From NCBI GenBank assembly GCA_022539475.1, contig VCMS01000035.1, positions 88,436 through 152,435 of the forward strand: DNA of 64,000 bases, in the 5' to 3' direction. The notes beneath the pieces were generated by a model. It did not search any database, was not told the DNA's origin, and saw nothing but the letters and a program-made list of their open reading frames with translations. This DNA is from Gracilaria domingensis. Its lineage: Eukaryota > Rhodophyta > Florideophyceae > Gracilariales > Gracilariaceae. Shown piece after piece: positions 1 to 15,000 of the stretch; positions within the stretch are counted from its first letter, which is position 1; the number at the start of each line of letters is the position of its first letter. A program made the translations under genes and the position numbers.

Positions 1-3000
1 TTCCACCTGATATCAGCCATTAGCGATCTCAATACGGTCCTAAATACCTCCGCAAACATCGGTACACACGCTCAGGCCACCTGTCCAAACCCTTAGACTG
101 CGTCAAATAACAAATCTCACCTTAAACCACAGTACAAACCCCCGAAAACCCCCGGCCTCTTCCGTCATCGACGACCTATTTGCCTATGCAATCGAAAGAG
201 AGCAAACACATCTACCTCTCGGTCTAATTTCAGCCCCCAAATCGCACTCGTTTCGTCGCTACAGCCCATTCTTTATCGCGTTTTAGCTACTTCTCGCCTT
301 TTTTAATTACATTTTCCCGTTTTTAATTGTAACTTTTCAACTCAATCCACCACACCTTGCCCAATGTCCCCCGGCATCCTCTTCACCTTCTCAGCGCGTC
401 TCGCTGCACTCTACTCTAATTACTACTAACAAATTCCTCTACACTAACGCCCCTCAATCGCATCTCAACTCAAAGAGTTTCGAACATCTTCAATGCCTTG
501 CTCAATGCATCAAAGCCCTGAACTCCTACCAAACGCTTCAGGTCTTATTTTCGTGCTCCCTCTACCAAGTTTAATTGCATTGAAGGCTGATTTGGTCTCT
601 GAAAACTCGGCCAAACTCCAGAAAATCCTTACTACAACTTTTATTTACTCCAACACGTACCACGCTGATGCACGTACCATGAAGAGCTCATCACTTCTAT
701 GCTTCATGAATCTGGTGCGAACCGCTTCATTAGCATCATGCTATATGGGCCCCTAAAAGCGCACCAGCACCGCCCAATGCGTTTATCCTGTTCTCCTACA
801 TTTCCGACTTCCACCGCACTCCTATGAAGCAGAGCACCTCTCAATGCACTCTGTTGATAACTGGAACAACAACGGCCTGCTGAGTACCCTTATAGACTGA
901 TCCGTTTGCCTCCCTCTTCACGAAAAACACTACTCTACCTCACCAACTCACCATCACAAATTGGCTCCTTCCCTGATATCAGGCCATTAGCGATCTCAAT
1001 ACGGTCCTAAATACCTCCGCAAACATCGGTACACACGCTCGGCCACCTGTCAAACCCTTAGACTGCGTCAAATAACAAATCTCACCTTAAACCACAGTAC
1101 AAACCCCCGAAAACCCCCGGCCTCTTCCGTCATCGACGACCTATTTGCCTATGCAATCGAAAGAGAGCAAACACATCTACCTCTCGGTCTAATTTCAGCC
1201 CCCAAATCGCACTCGTTTCGTCGCTACAGCCCATTCTTTATCGCGTTTTAGCTACTTCTCGCCTTTTTTAATTACATTTTCCCGTTTTTAATTGTAACTT
1301 TTTCAACTCAATCCACCACACCTTGCCCAATGTCCCCCGCATCCTCTTCACCTTCTCAGCGCGTCTCGCTGCACTCTACTCTAATTACTACTAACAAATT
1401 CCTCTACACTAACGCCCCTCAATCGCATCTCAACTCAAAGAGTTTCCGAACATCTTCAATGCCTTGCTCAATGCATCAAAGCCCTGAACTCCTACCAAAC
1501 GCTTCAGGTCTTATTTTCGTGCTCCTCTACCAAGTTTAATTGCATTGAAGGCTGATTTGGTCTCTGAAAACTCGGCCAAACTCCAGAAAATCCTTACTAC
1601 AACTTTTATTTACTCCAACACTACCAGCTGATGCACGTACCATGAAGAGCTCATCACTTCTATGCTTCATGAATCTGCTGCGAACCGCTTCATTAGCATC
1701 ATGCTATATGGGCCCCTAAAAACGCACCAGCACCGCCCAATGCGTTTATCCTGTTCTCTTACATTTCCGACTTCCACCGCACTCCTATGAAGCAGAGCAC
1801 CTCTCAATGCACTCTGTTGATACTGGAACAACAACGGCCTGCTGAGTACCCTTATAGACTGATCGTTTGCCTCCCTCTTCACGAAAAACACTACTCTACC
1901 TCACCAACTCACCATCACAAATTGGCTCCTTCCCTGATATCAGGCCATTAGCGATCTCAATACGGTCCTAAATACCTCCGCAAACATCGGTACACACGCT
2001 CGGCCACCTGTCCAAACCCTTAGACTGCGTCAAATAACAAATCTCACCTTAAACCACAGTACAAACCCCCGAAAACCCCCGGCCTCTTCCGTCATCGACG
2101 ACCTATTTGCCTATGCAATCGAAAGAGAGCAAACACATCTACCTCTCGGTCTAATTTCAGCCCCCAAATCGCACTCGTTTCGTCGCTACAGCCCATTCTT
2201 TATCGCGTTTTAGCTACTTCTCGCCTTTTTTAATTACATTTTCCCGTTTTTAATTGTAACTTTTTCAACTCAATCCACCACACCTTGCCCAATGTCCCCC
2301 GCATCCTCTTCACCTTCTCAGCGCGTCTCGCTGCACTCTACTCTAATTACTACTAACAAATTCCTCTACACTAACGCCCCTCAATCGCATCTCAACTCAA
2401 AGAGTTTCGAACATCTTCAATGCCTTGCTCAATGCATCAAAGCCCTGAACTCCTACCAAACGCTTCAGGTCTTATTTTCGTGCTCCCTCTACCAAGTTTA
2501 ATTGCATTGAAGGCTGATTTGGTCTCTGAAAACTCGGCCAAACTCCAGAAAATCCTTACTACAACTTTTATTTACTCCAACACGTACCACGCTGATGCAC
2601 GTACCATGAAGAGTCATCACTTCTATGCTTCATGAATCTGCTGCGAACCGCTTCATTAGCATCATGCTATATGGGCCCCTAAAAACGCACCAGCACCGCC
2701 CAATGCGTTTATCCTGTTCTCTACATTTCCGACTTCCACCGCACTCCTATGAAGCAGAGCACCTCTTCAATGCACTCTGTTGATAACTGGAACAACAACG
2801 GCCTGCTGAGTACCCTTATAGACTGATCGTTTGCCTCCCTCTTCACGAAAAACACTACTCTACCTCACCAACTCACCATCACAAATTGGCTCCTTCACCT
2901 GATATCAGGCCATTAGCGATCTCAATACGGTCCTAAATACCTCCGCAAACATCGGTACACACGCTCGGCCACCTGTCAAACCCTTAGACTGCGTCAAATA

Positions 3001-6000
3001 ACAAATCTCACCTTAAACCACAGTACAAACCCCCGAAAACCCCCGGCCTCTTCCGTCATCGACGACCTATTTGCCTATGCAATCGAAAGAGAGCAAACAC
3101 ATCTACCTCTCGGTCTAATTTCAGCCCCCAAATCGCACTCGTTTCGTCGCTACAGCCCATTCTTTATCGCGTTTTAGCTACTTCTCGCCTTTTTTAATTA
3201 CATTTTCCCGTTTTAATTGTAACTTTTTCAACTCAATCCACCACACCTTGCCCAATGTCCCCCGCATCCTCTTCACCTTCTCAGCGCGTCTCGCTGCACT
3301 CTACTCTAATTACTACTAACAAATTCCTCTACACTAACGCCCCTCAATCGCATCTCAACTCAAAGAGTTTCGAACATCTTCAATGCCTTGCTCAATGCAT
3401 CAAAGCCCTGAACTCCTACCAAACGCTTCAGGTCTTATTTTCGTGCTCCCTCTACCAAGTTAATTGCATTGAAGGCTGATTTGGTCTCTGAAAACTCGGC
3501 CAAACTCCAGAAAATCCTTACTACAACTTTTATTTCACTCCAACACGTACCACGCTGATGCACGTACCATGAAGAGCTCATCACTTCTATGCTTCATGAA
3601 TCTGGTGCGAACCGCTTCATTAGCATCATGCTATATGGGCCCCTAAAAACGCACCAGCACCGCCCAATGCGTTTATCCTGTTCTCCTACATTTCCGACTT
3701 CCACCGCACTCCTATGAAGCAGAGCACCTCTCAATGCACTCTGTTGATACTGGAACAACAACGGCCTGCTGAGTACCCTTATAGACTGATCCGTTTGCCT
3801 CCCTCTTCACGAAAACACCTACTCTACCTCACCAACTCACCATCACAAATTGGCTCCTTCCCTGATATCAGGCCATTAGCGATCTCAATACGGTCCTAAA
3901 TACCTCCGCAAACATCGGTACACACGCTCGGCCACCTGTCAAACCCTTAGACTGCGTCAAATAACAAATCTCACCTTAAACCACAGTACAAACCCCCGAA
4001 AACCCCCGGCCTCTTCCGTCATCGACGACCTATTTGCCTATGCAATCGAAAGAGAGCAAACACATCTACCTCTCGGTCTAATTTCAGCCCCCAAATCGCA
4101 CTCGTTTCGTCGCTACAGCCCATTCTTTATCGCGTTTTAGCTACTTCTCGCCTTTTTTAATTACATTTTCCCGTTTTTAATTGTAACTTTTTCAACTCAA
4201 TCCACCACACCTTGCCCAATGTCCCCCGCATCCTCTTCACCTTCTCAGCGCGTCTCGCTGCACTCTACTCTAATTACTACTAACAAATTCCTCTACACTA
4301 ACGCCCCTCAATCGCATCTCAACTCAAAGAGTTTCCGAACATCTTCAATGCCTTGCTCAATGCATCAAAGCCCTGAACTCCTACCAAACGCTTCAGGTCT
4401 TATTTTCGTGCTCCCTCTACCAAGTTAATTGCATTGAAGGCTGATTTGGTCTCTGAAAACTCGGCCAAACTCCAGAAAATCCTTACTACAACTTTTATTT
4501 ACTCCAACACGTACCAGCTGATGCACGTACCATAAGAGCTCATCACTTCTATGCTTCATGAATCTGCTGCGAACCGCTTCATTAGCATCATGCTATATGG
4601 GCCCCTAAAAGCGCACCAGCACCGCCCAATGCGTTTATCCTGTTCTCCTACATTTCCGACTTCCACCGCACTCCTATGAAGCAGAGCACCTCTAATGCAC
4701 TCTGTTGATAACTGGAACAACAACGGCCTGCTGAGTACCCTTATAGACTGATCCGTTTGCCTCCCTCTTCACGAAAAGCACTACTCTACCTCACCAACTC
4801 ACCATCACAAATTGGCTCCTTCCACCTGATATCAGGCCATTAGCGATCTCAATACGGTCCTAAATACCTCCGCAAACATCGGTACACACGCTCAGGCCAC
4901 CTGTCCAAACCCTTAGACTGCGTCAAATAACAAATCTCACCTTAAACCACAGTACAAACCCCCGAAAACCCCCGGCCTCTTCCGTCATCGACGACCTATT
5001 TGCCTATGCAATCGAAAGAGAGCAAACACATCTACCTCTCGGTCTAATTTCAGCCCCCAAATCGCACTCGTTTCGTCGCTACAGCCCATTCTTTATCGCG
5101 TTTTAGCTACTTCTCGCCTTTTTTAATTACATTTTCCCGTTTTTAATTGTAACTTTTTCAACTCAATCCACCACACCTTGCCCAATGTCCCCCGCATCCT
5201 CTTCACCTTCTCAGCGCGTCTCGCTGCACTCTACTCTAATTACTACTAACAAATTCCTCTACACTAACGCCCCTCAATCGCATCTCAACTCAAAGAGTTT
5301 CCGAACATCTTCAATGCCTTGCTCAATGCATCAAAGCCCTGAACTCCTACCAAACGCTTCAGGTCTTATTTTCGTGCTCCTCTACCAAGTTAATTGCATT
5401 GAAGGCTGATTTGGTCTCTGAAAACTCGGCCAAACTCCAGAAAATCCTTACTACAACTTTTATTTAACTCCAACACGTACCAGCTGATGCACGTACCATG
5501 AAGAGCTCATCACTTCTATGCTTCATGAATCTGCTGCGAACCGCTTCATTAGCATCATGCTATATGGGCCCCTAAAAGCGCACCAGCACCGCCCAATGCG
5601 TTTATCCTGTTCTCCTACATTTCCGACTTCCACCGCACCCCTATGAAGCAGAGCACCTCTAATGCACTCTGTTGATAACTGGAACAACAACGGCCTGCTG
5701 AGTACCCTTATAGACTGATCCGTTTGCCTCCCTCTTCACGAAAAGCACATACTCTACCTCACCAACTCACCATCACAAATTGGCTCCTTCCACCTGATAT
5801 CAGGCCATTAGCGATCTCAATACGGTCCTAAATACCTCCGCAAACATCGGTACACACGCTCAGGCCACCTGTCAAACCCTTAGACTGCGTCAAATAACAA
5901 ATCTCACCTTAAACCACAGTACAAACCCCCGAAAACCCCCGGCTCTTCCGTCATCGACGACCTATTTGCCTATGCAATCGAAAGAGAGCAAACACATCTA

Positions 6001-9000
6001 CCTCTCGGTCTAATTTCAGCCCCCAAATCGCACTCGTTTCGTCGCTACAGCCCATTCTTTATCGCGTTTTAGCTACTTCTCGCCTTTTTTAATTACATTT
6101 TCCCGTTTTAATTGTAACTTTTTCAACTCAATCCACCACACCTTGCCCAATGTCCCCCGCATCCTCTTCACCTTCTCAGCGCGTCTCGCTGCACTCTACT
6201 CTAATTACTACTAACAAATTCCTCTACACTAACGCCCCTCAATCGCATCTCAACTCAAAGAGTTTCCGAACATCTTCAATGCTTGCTCAATGCATCAAAG
6301 CCCTGAACTCCTACCAAACGCTTCAGGTCTTATTTTCGTGCTCCCTCTACCAAGTTAATTGCATTGAAGGCTGATTTGGTCTCTGAAAACTCGGCCAAAC
6401 TCCAGAAAATCCTTACTACAACTTTTATTTAACTCCAACACGTACCATGCTGATGCACGTACCATGAAGAGCTCATCACTTCTATGCTTCATGAATCTGC
6501 TCGAACCGCTTCATTAGCATCATGCTATATGGGCCCCTAAAAGGCGCACCAGCACCGCCCAATGCGTTTATCCTGTTCTCCTACATTTCCGACTTCCACC
6601 GCACCCCTATGAAGCAGAGCACCTCTCAATGCACTCTGTTGATAACTGGAACAACAACGGCCTGCTGAGTACCCTTATAGACTGATCCGTTTGCCTCCCT
6701 CTTCACGAAAAGCACTACTCTACCTCACCAACTCACCATCACAAATTGGCTCCTTCCACCTGATATCAGGCCATTAGCGATCTCAATACGGTCCTAAATA
6801 CCTCCGCAAACATCGGTACACACGCTCAGGCCACCTGTCCAAACCCTTAGACTGCGTCAAATAACAAATCTCACCTTAAACCACAGTACAAACCCCCGAA
6901 AACCCCCGGCCTCTTCCGTCATCGACGACCTATTTGCCTATGCAATCGAAAGAGAGCAAACACATCTACCTCTCGGTCTAATTTCAGCCCCCAAATCGCA
7001 CTCGTTTCGTCGCTACAGCCCATTCTTTATCGCGTTTTAGCTACTTCTCGCCTTTTTTAATTACATTTTCCCGTTTTTAATTGTAACTTTTTCAACTCAA
7101 TCCACCACACCTTGCCCAATGTCCCCCGCATCCTCTTCACCTTCTCAGCGGCGTCTCGCTGCACTCTACTCTAATTACTACTAACAAATTCCTCTACACT
7201 AACGCCCCTCAATCGCATCTCAACTCAAAGAGTTTCCGAACATCTTCAATGCTTGCTCAATGCATCAAAGCCCTGAACTCCTACCAAACGCTTCAGGTCT
7301 TATTTTCGTGCTCCCTCTACCAAGTTAATTGCATTGAAGGCTGATTTGGTCTCTGAAAACTCGGCCAAACTCCAGAAAATCCTTACTACAACTTTTATTT
7401 AACTCCAACACGTACCATGCTGATGCACGTACCATGAAGAGCTCATCATTCTATGCTTCATGAATCTGCTCGAACCGCTTCATTAGCATCATGCTATATG
7501 GGCCCCTAAAAGGCGCACCAGCACCGCCCAATGCGTTTATCCTGTTCTCCTACATTTCCGACTTCCACCGCACCCCTATGAAGCAGAGCACCTCTCAATG
7601 CACTCTGTTGATAACTGAACAACAACGGCCTGCTGAGTACCCTTATAGACTGATCCGTTTGCCTCCCTCTTCACGAAAAGCACTACTCTACCTCACCAAC
7701 TCACCATCACAAATTGGCTCCTTCCACCTGATATCAGGCCATTAGCGATCTCAATACGGTCCTAAATACCTCCGCAAACATCGGTACACACGCTCAGGCC
7801 ACCTGTCCAAACCCTTAGACTGCGTCAAATAACAAATCTCACCTTAAACCACAGTACAAACCCCCGAAAACCCCCGGCCTCTTCCGTCATCGACGACCTA
7901 TTTGCCTATGCAATCGAAAGAGAGCAAACACATCTACCTCTCGGTCTAATTTCAGCCCCCAAATCGCACTCGTTTCGTCGCTACAGCCCATTCTTTATCG
8001 CGTTTTAGCTACTTCTCGCCTTTTTTAATTACATTTTCCCGTTTTTAATTGTAACTTTTTCAACTCAATCCACCACACCTTGCCCAATGTCCCCCGCATC
8101 CTCTTCACCTTCTCAGCGGCGTCTCGCTGCACTCTACTCTAATTACTACTAACAAATTCCTCTACACTAACGCCCCTCAATCGCATCTCAACTCAAAGAG
8201 TTTCCGAACATCTTCAATGCTTGCTCAATGCATCAAAGCCCTGAACTCCTACCAAACGCTTCAGGTCTTATTTTCGTGCTCCCTCTACCAAGTTAATTGC
8301 ATTGAAGGCTGATTTGGTCTCTGAAAACTCGGCCAAACTCCAGAAAATCCTTACTACAACTTTTATTTAACTCCAACACGTACCATGCTGATGCACGTAC
8401 CATGAAGAGCTCATCACTTCTATGCTTCATGAATCTGCTCGAACCGCTTCATTAGCATCATGCTATATGGGCCCCTAAAAGGCGCACCAGCACCGCCCAA
8501 TGCGTTTATCCTGTTCTCCTACATTTCCTGACTTCCACCGCACCCTATGAAGCAGAGCACCTCTCAATGCACTCTGTTGATAACTGGAACAACAACGGCC
8601 TGCTGAGTACCCTTATAGACTGATCCGTTTGCCTCCCTCTTCACGAAAAGCACATACTCTACCTCACCAACTCACCATCACAAATTGGCTCCTTCCACCT
8701 GATATCAGGCCATTAGCGATCTCAATACGGTCCTAAATACTCCGCAAACATCGGTACACACGCTCAGGCCACCTGTCCAAACCCTTAGACTGCGTCAAAT
8801 AACAAATCTCACCTTAAACCACAGTACAAACCCCCGAAAACCCCCGGCCTCTTCCGTCATCGACGACCTATTTGCCTATGCAATCGAAAGAGAGCAAACA
8901 CATCTACCTCTCGGTCTAATTTCAGCCCCCAAATCGCACTCGTTTCGTCGCTACAGCCCATTCTTTATCGCGTTTTAGCTACTTCTCGCCTTTTTTAATT

Positions 9001-12000
9001 ACATTTTCCCGTTTTAATTGTAACTTTTTCAACTCAATCCACCACACCTTGCCCAATGTCCCCCGCATCCTCTTCACCTTCTCAGCGGCGTCTCGCTGCA
9101 CTCTACTCTAATTACTACTAACAAATTCCTCTACACTAACGCCCCTCAATCGCATCTCAACTCAAAGAGTTTCCGAACATCTTCAATGCTTGCTCAATGC
9201 ATCAAAGCCCTGAACTCCTACCAAACGCTTCAGGTCTTATTTTCGTGCTCCCTCTACCAAGTTAATTGCATTGAAGGCTGATTTGGTCTCTGAAAACTCG
9301 GCCAAACTCCAGAAAATCCTTACTACAACTTTTATTTAACTCCAACACGTACCATGCTGATCACGTACCATGAAGAGCTCATCACTTCTATGCTTCATGA
9401 ATCTGCTCCAACCGCTTCATTAGCATCATGCTATATGGGCCCCTAAAAGGCGCACCAGCACCGCCCAATGCGTTTATCCTGTTCTCCTACATTTCCCGAC
9501 TTCCACCGCACCCTATGAAGCAGAGCACCTCTCTAATGCACTCTGTTGATAACTGGAACAACAACGGCCTGCTGAGTACCCTTATAGACTGATCCGTTTG
9601 CCTCCCTCTTCACGAAAAGCACATACTCTACCTCACCAACTCACCATCACAAATTGGCTCCTTCCACCTGATATCAGGCCATTAGCGATCTCAATACGGT
9701 CCTAAATACCTCCGCAAACATCGGTACACACGCTCAGGCCACCTGTCCAAACCCTTAGACTGCGTCAAATAACAAATCTCACCTTAAACCACAGTACAAA
9801 CCCCCGAAAACCCCCGGCCTCTTCCGTCATCGACGACCTATTTGCCTATGCAATCGAAAGAGAGCAAACACATCTACCTCTCGGTCTAATTTCAGCCCCC
9901 AAATCGCACTCGTTTCGTCGCTACAGCCCATTCTTTATCGCGTTTTAGCTACTTCTCGCCTTTTTTAATTACATTTTCCCGTTTTAATTGTAACTTTTTC
10001 AACTCAATCCACCACACCTTGCCCAATGTCCCCCGCATCCTCTTCACCTTCTCAGCGCGTCTCGCTGCACTCTACTCTAATTACTACTAACAAATTCCTC
10101 TACACTAACGCCCCTCAATCGCATCTCAACTCAAAGAGTTTCCGAACATCTTCAATGCTTGCTCAATGCATCAAAGCCCTGAACTCCTACCAAACGCTTC
10201 AGGTCTTATTTTCGTGCTCCCTCTACCAAGTTAATTGCATTGAAGGCTGATTTGGTCTCTGAAAACTCGGCCAAACTCCAGAAAATCCTTACTACAACTT
10301 TTATTTAACTCCAACACGTACCATGCTGATCACGTACCATGAAGAGCTCATCACTTCTATGCTTCATGAATCTGCTCCGAACCGCTTCATTAGCATCATG
10401 CTATATGGGCCCCTAAAAGGCGCACCAGCACCGCCCAATGCGTTTATCCTGTTCTCCTACATTTCCGACTTCCACCGCACCCCTATGAAGCAGAGCACCT
10501 CTAATGCACTCTGTTGATAACTGAACAACAACGGCCTGCTGAGTACCCTTATAGACTGATCCGTTTGCCTCCCTCTTCACGAAAAGCACTACTCTACCTC
10601 ACCAACTCACCATCACAAATTGGCTCCTTCCACCTGATATCAGGCCATTAGCGATCTCAATACGGTCCTAAATACCTCCGCAAACATCGGTACACACGCT
10701 CAGGCCACCTGTCCAAACCCTTAGACTGCGTCAAATAACAAATCTCACCTTAAACCACAGTACAAACCCCCGAAAACCCCCGGCCTCTTCCGTCATCGAC
10801 GACCTATTTGCCTATGCAATCGAAAGAGAGCAAACACATCTACCTCTCGGTCTAATTTCAGCCCCCAAATCGCACTCGTTTCGTCGCTACAGCCCATTCT
10901 TTATCGCGTTTTAGCTACTTCTCGCCTTTTTTAATTACATTTTCCCGTTTTAATTGTAACTTTTTCAACTCAATCCACCACACCTTGCCCAATGTCCCCC
11001 GCATCCTCTTCACCTTCTCAGCGCGTCTCGCTGCACTCTACTCTAATTACTACTAACAAATTCCTCTACACTAACGCCCCTCAATCGCATCTCAACTCAA
11101 AGAGTTTCCGAACATCTTCAATGCTTGCTCAATGCATCAAAGCCCTGAACTCCTACCAAACGCTTCAGGTCTTATTTTCGTGCTCCCTCTACCAAGTTTA
11201 ATTGCATTGAAGGCTGATTTGGTCTCTGAAAACTCGGCCAAACTCCAGAAAATCCTTACTACAACTTTTATTTAACTCCCAACACGTACCATGCTGATGC
11301 ACGTACCATGAAGAGCTCATCACTTCTATGCTTCATGAATCTGCTCCGAACCGCTTCATTAGCATCATGCTATATGGGCCCCTAAAAGCGCACCAGCACC
11401 GCCCAATGCGTTTATCCTGTTCTCCTACATTTCCGACTTCCACCGCACCCCTATGAAGCAGAGCACCTCTAATGCACTCTGTTGATAACTGGAACAACAA
11501 CGGCCTGCTGAGTACCCTTATAGACTGATCCGTTTGCCTCCCTCTTCACGAAAAGCACGTACTCCACCTCACCAACTCACCATCACAAATTGGCTCCTTC
11601 CACCTGATATGAGGCCATTAGCGATCTCAATAAGGTCCTTAATACCTCCGCAAACATCGTTGCACACGCTCAGGCCACCTGCCCAGACGCTTAGACTGCG
11701 TCAAATAACAAATCTCACCTTAAACCACAGTACAAACCCCCGAAAACCCCCGGCCTCTTCCGTCATCGACGACCTATTTGCCCTATGCAATCGAAAGAGA
11801 GCAAACACATCTACCTCTCGGTCTAATTTCTGCCCCCAAATCGCACTCCTTTAGTCGCCACAGCCCATTCTTTATCGCGTTTTAGCTACTTCTCGCCTTT
11901 TTTAATTACATTTTCCCGTTTTTAATTGTAACTTTTTCAACTCAATCCAGCACACCTCGCCCAACGTCCCCCCGCATCCTCTTCACCTTCTCAGCGGTCT

Positions 12001-12014
12001 CTCGCTGCACTCTA
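1..12014. repeat. Tandem satellite array, unit 962-972 bp, about 12.4 copies
   Basis: A landmark motif CCCAATGTCCCCCGCATCC recurs with its ATG at 364 (variant), 1330, 2292, 3255, 4219, 5185, 6150, 7119, 8087, 9056, 10026 and 10992, with a mutated copy at 11964, so the period is 962-972 bp. Copies are nearly identical and differ mostly by one-base insertions or deletions, often in short homopolymers. The array is open on the left and ends at about 12,014. The last copy, from about 11,600, carries clearly more substitutions than the others, as expected for an array edge. The short ORFs of 61-106 codons inside units shift frame from copy to copy, so I see no protein-coding role. Each unit has a C-rich stretch with two C5 runs separated by GAAAA. 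Confidence 0.97.
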
Positions 12015-15000
12015 GAATCGATTGATGTAGAATCGGTGTTGAAACCATTGAAGTGGAGGACAAAAAGGTGGAGCAGGGTAGTTTGATCGAACAACATGGA
12101 CAGTTCCCTGTAGTGCAGAAGCCGGAACCATCCCGTACCAAGGAGGTAACTCTACGATAGTCTCCGCTTTGGAATGACGAGGGAACGGAAGAGTGTGGTT
12201 CTTTTCATCGTTTGTAGCCCACCGTAAAGATATGCATTTCAATATGTGGTCGATGTTTGTTGCGGGGGGTAAAACCTCGAAATACCGGACGAATGCCACC
12301 TCTGGTGCGGTAAGTGCAGAATCAAGGAGAGATATTCGAATCAGAGCGACTACCTGGGCAACCCAAGTCTCTGAATCTTCTTTGCTTACCAATACAGTGG
12401 AAAACTTTGGCTCTCTACTGGGACCAAATGCTGGAGAAGCGATGACACGTTGGATGATGGGGTATTTGGGTCGTCGCAGCTTAAGTGCCTTAGAAGACGA
12501 ATCGAAGTGTTCAAGAGTCGGAACGAAACCGCCTTTCACGAGGGCCGAATTCACCAGAGTTATCCTTGTCTTTTCTGGGAAGTATGTAATAGAGTGCTCA
12601 TCCAGTGTTTCTTTCACGAGACTGAGGAAAGGAGGAAGGGCCTGTTCACCAATTTGGTCAAGAATCGACCTTGTGTCCGTACTTGACAACATCTCTCTAG
12701 CAGCAGTCCATGTTTTTGAACTGGACATACTTGAAAACAATGTTGAAGAGCTCGTAAAGTGAAAGAACTCCCTCTCATTGCAAACCGAGGAAGCTGTGTG
12801 GAAGTTCCTGGTAGACCTGGATTACGCTGGTAAGGAGTATTGCCATTCCATTGCTTTCTAACATGTCCGTGCTCAATGGAGCGAATAGTCTCCTCCACAG
12901 CCGTTGCTGTTCTTCTGGACGTCGTTTTGTAGTGTCTCTTAAATAGCAGGTGTGCATGTTCGTATATGCCTGCGTCGTAGTACTTGATACTTCCCAGACG
13001 GCGAATATCGTCCACGAGATGATCGAGAAGATGAAACTTCAGAGTTCCCAGTCTGGAGGGATGAAAATCCGCCAGAGTCTTTGTTGCGGAACGCTTGAAG
13101 GCTTCAATCGCCGAACTAAGACACAGGAGAGAGCTTTCAGTCCAATACGGGTCACGATTGTATCTGAATAAGGTCGAGAGCAAGTCCGAGTACTGAGAGA
13201 AAACGGTTGTGATTGGGGCAACGTCCTGTTCTCCACAGCATATGTTAAAGAATGCTCCTATGAAGGGGAAGACCATGTCAAGTGCTTTGTAGTTTTTGGC
13301 CTCCAGCATTCCACGGAGACCGTCTTTCGTGAAGATACCATTCAAAGATTTGTCTTTCTCCTGCGTGGAGAAATCGATATGTAAACCTTTGGCAGGAGAA
13401 TCGCGTTCTATGGCAGCTAGAATTGCGTTTGCATGGTTCAGGAGTTGGGTGCGTATCGTTCGAAATGAACGCGATTCAGATGTTCCTATTGTGGTGCACA
13501 GGGTGTCTGACTGCAGTCTCTCGATTGTGGCCGTTTTTATCAGCTTTGAGATGCCGAGATGCAAGTTGTGTAATGGTTCGAATGAGAACAGACTGTATGG
13601 AGACAATCCCGGGATCATTCCAAGGCTTACGGAAGTTTCGAGGAACGAAGGAGTGAGAGATATGGAATTTGAACGCATCAGAGTATCCGCTTGAGATCTC
13701 CTCTCCCTCGCACGACGTGGACGTCTTTCCGCCTCGTCTTTTTGTGCATGTTGCAAGATAGCTGTGTATGTCTTTCGGATGCTTTTCGTGTGCTTTTGAG
13801 AACGTCCGTTGAATGAGGTGGGAATAGGACTGCATAAAGATGAGCGAGGGGCTTTGCATCTATGACACGGGCTTTCCGTTTTGGTCCCATGAAGAATGGA
13901 CAGAATGTTCTTAGCCTCAGGAATATCCGCACAATAACTTGCAAGCAGAGGATGGCACACTCGACTTAGTTTGTCTTCGCCGATGAACTGAAAACCTTTC
14001 TGCGTGAGATTTAAAATGGGCTCCAGGACTTGACGAAGAGATTCTTGAAGGATTTGCATCCTGGACTCGCGCAGAGACTTGCTAGAAACGAATGGCATTG
14101 CGTCTGCTTCAGATGCAGAAACCTCGATCAGTGTGGTAGGGAAGTATGCCACTACTGTGAGGTCATCACGGATGCACTTACGGCGAAGCTCGTCGGAGAA
14201 GTTGAGAAATATGAGGTGAAGAGGATAGGCGGTAACCGATGTTTGCTTTAGAGTTGTTGAAGACTTATCGGTGTATACCTGCAGAAGACCTACGAAAGAT
14301 TCACTGTAACTTATTTCTTGGGAGTACCACACTATTCTACCATCCAAAGAGCCCATGACCATTTCCTTAAGTTTTGAGGCGGCGTCTCTTGCGAGAGAGC
14401 CGGACATGGGGTGAGATATTCTCGTGGAGTGGGTCTGAGGTATAGGGTGGAAGAATGTGTTTTCGTTGTTAGCCAACTGGAGCTGTTTCACAAGTGTCTG
14501 AACGGGGTCTCTCGTGTAGAGGGTGGCGCTGAACTTACATCCTTCTGGCGAGACAGTTCTTCGATTGAAACCGTCCTTTGAGGCGTATCGTTCGAAAATG
14601 GCGTTCTTCAGTTCTGTACAACGCTTGGAACTTGTTATGGTCTCGTTGAATCGCTTTTGCGAAAATCGCGGGTCCCGAAGTAGCCCAATTAGCTCGTCTG
14701 CCTCACGATGACCAAGGTTGGAAGCTACTGAAGCCAGACAAACCGTGAGATAATCCATATGCACATCACCGAGGGCCTCCTCAGAAGGCACTGGGCGGGA
14801 ACTGCTTCCGTGTTCTCGCTCTAATGAAGCGGGACTCGGGGAAGGAGAAACACAATGCAAAGTTTCCGGAATGGGAGGGGCGCACGGAGTGGGATCGACG
14901 ATGTCCTCGGACACCGGAGGCTCGGGAAGGCGACAAGGGGCAGTGACCGTTTGGGAAGATGCGGGCGCGGGCGCGGAAAGCTTGCGACGCTTGCTTCTCC

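Noticed and set aside
1-12014. Repeated 61-106 codon ORFs in each satellite unit (starting MSPASSSPSQRV)
   Set aside because: The frame is broken differently in each unit by one-base indels, and no codon-level conservation is visible.
1-12014. CRISPR or rDNA array
   Set aside because: Units of 965 bp without short spacers are not CRISPR, and no 5S, 18S or 28S landmarks were recognised.
12193-12762. 189-codon plus-strand ORF
   Set aside because: It is the antisense of the transposase C-terminal frame, which has the better support.
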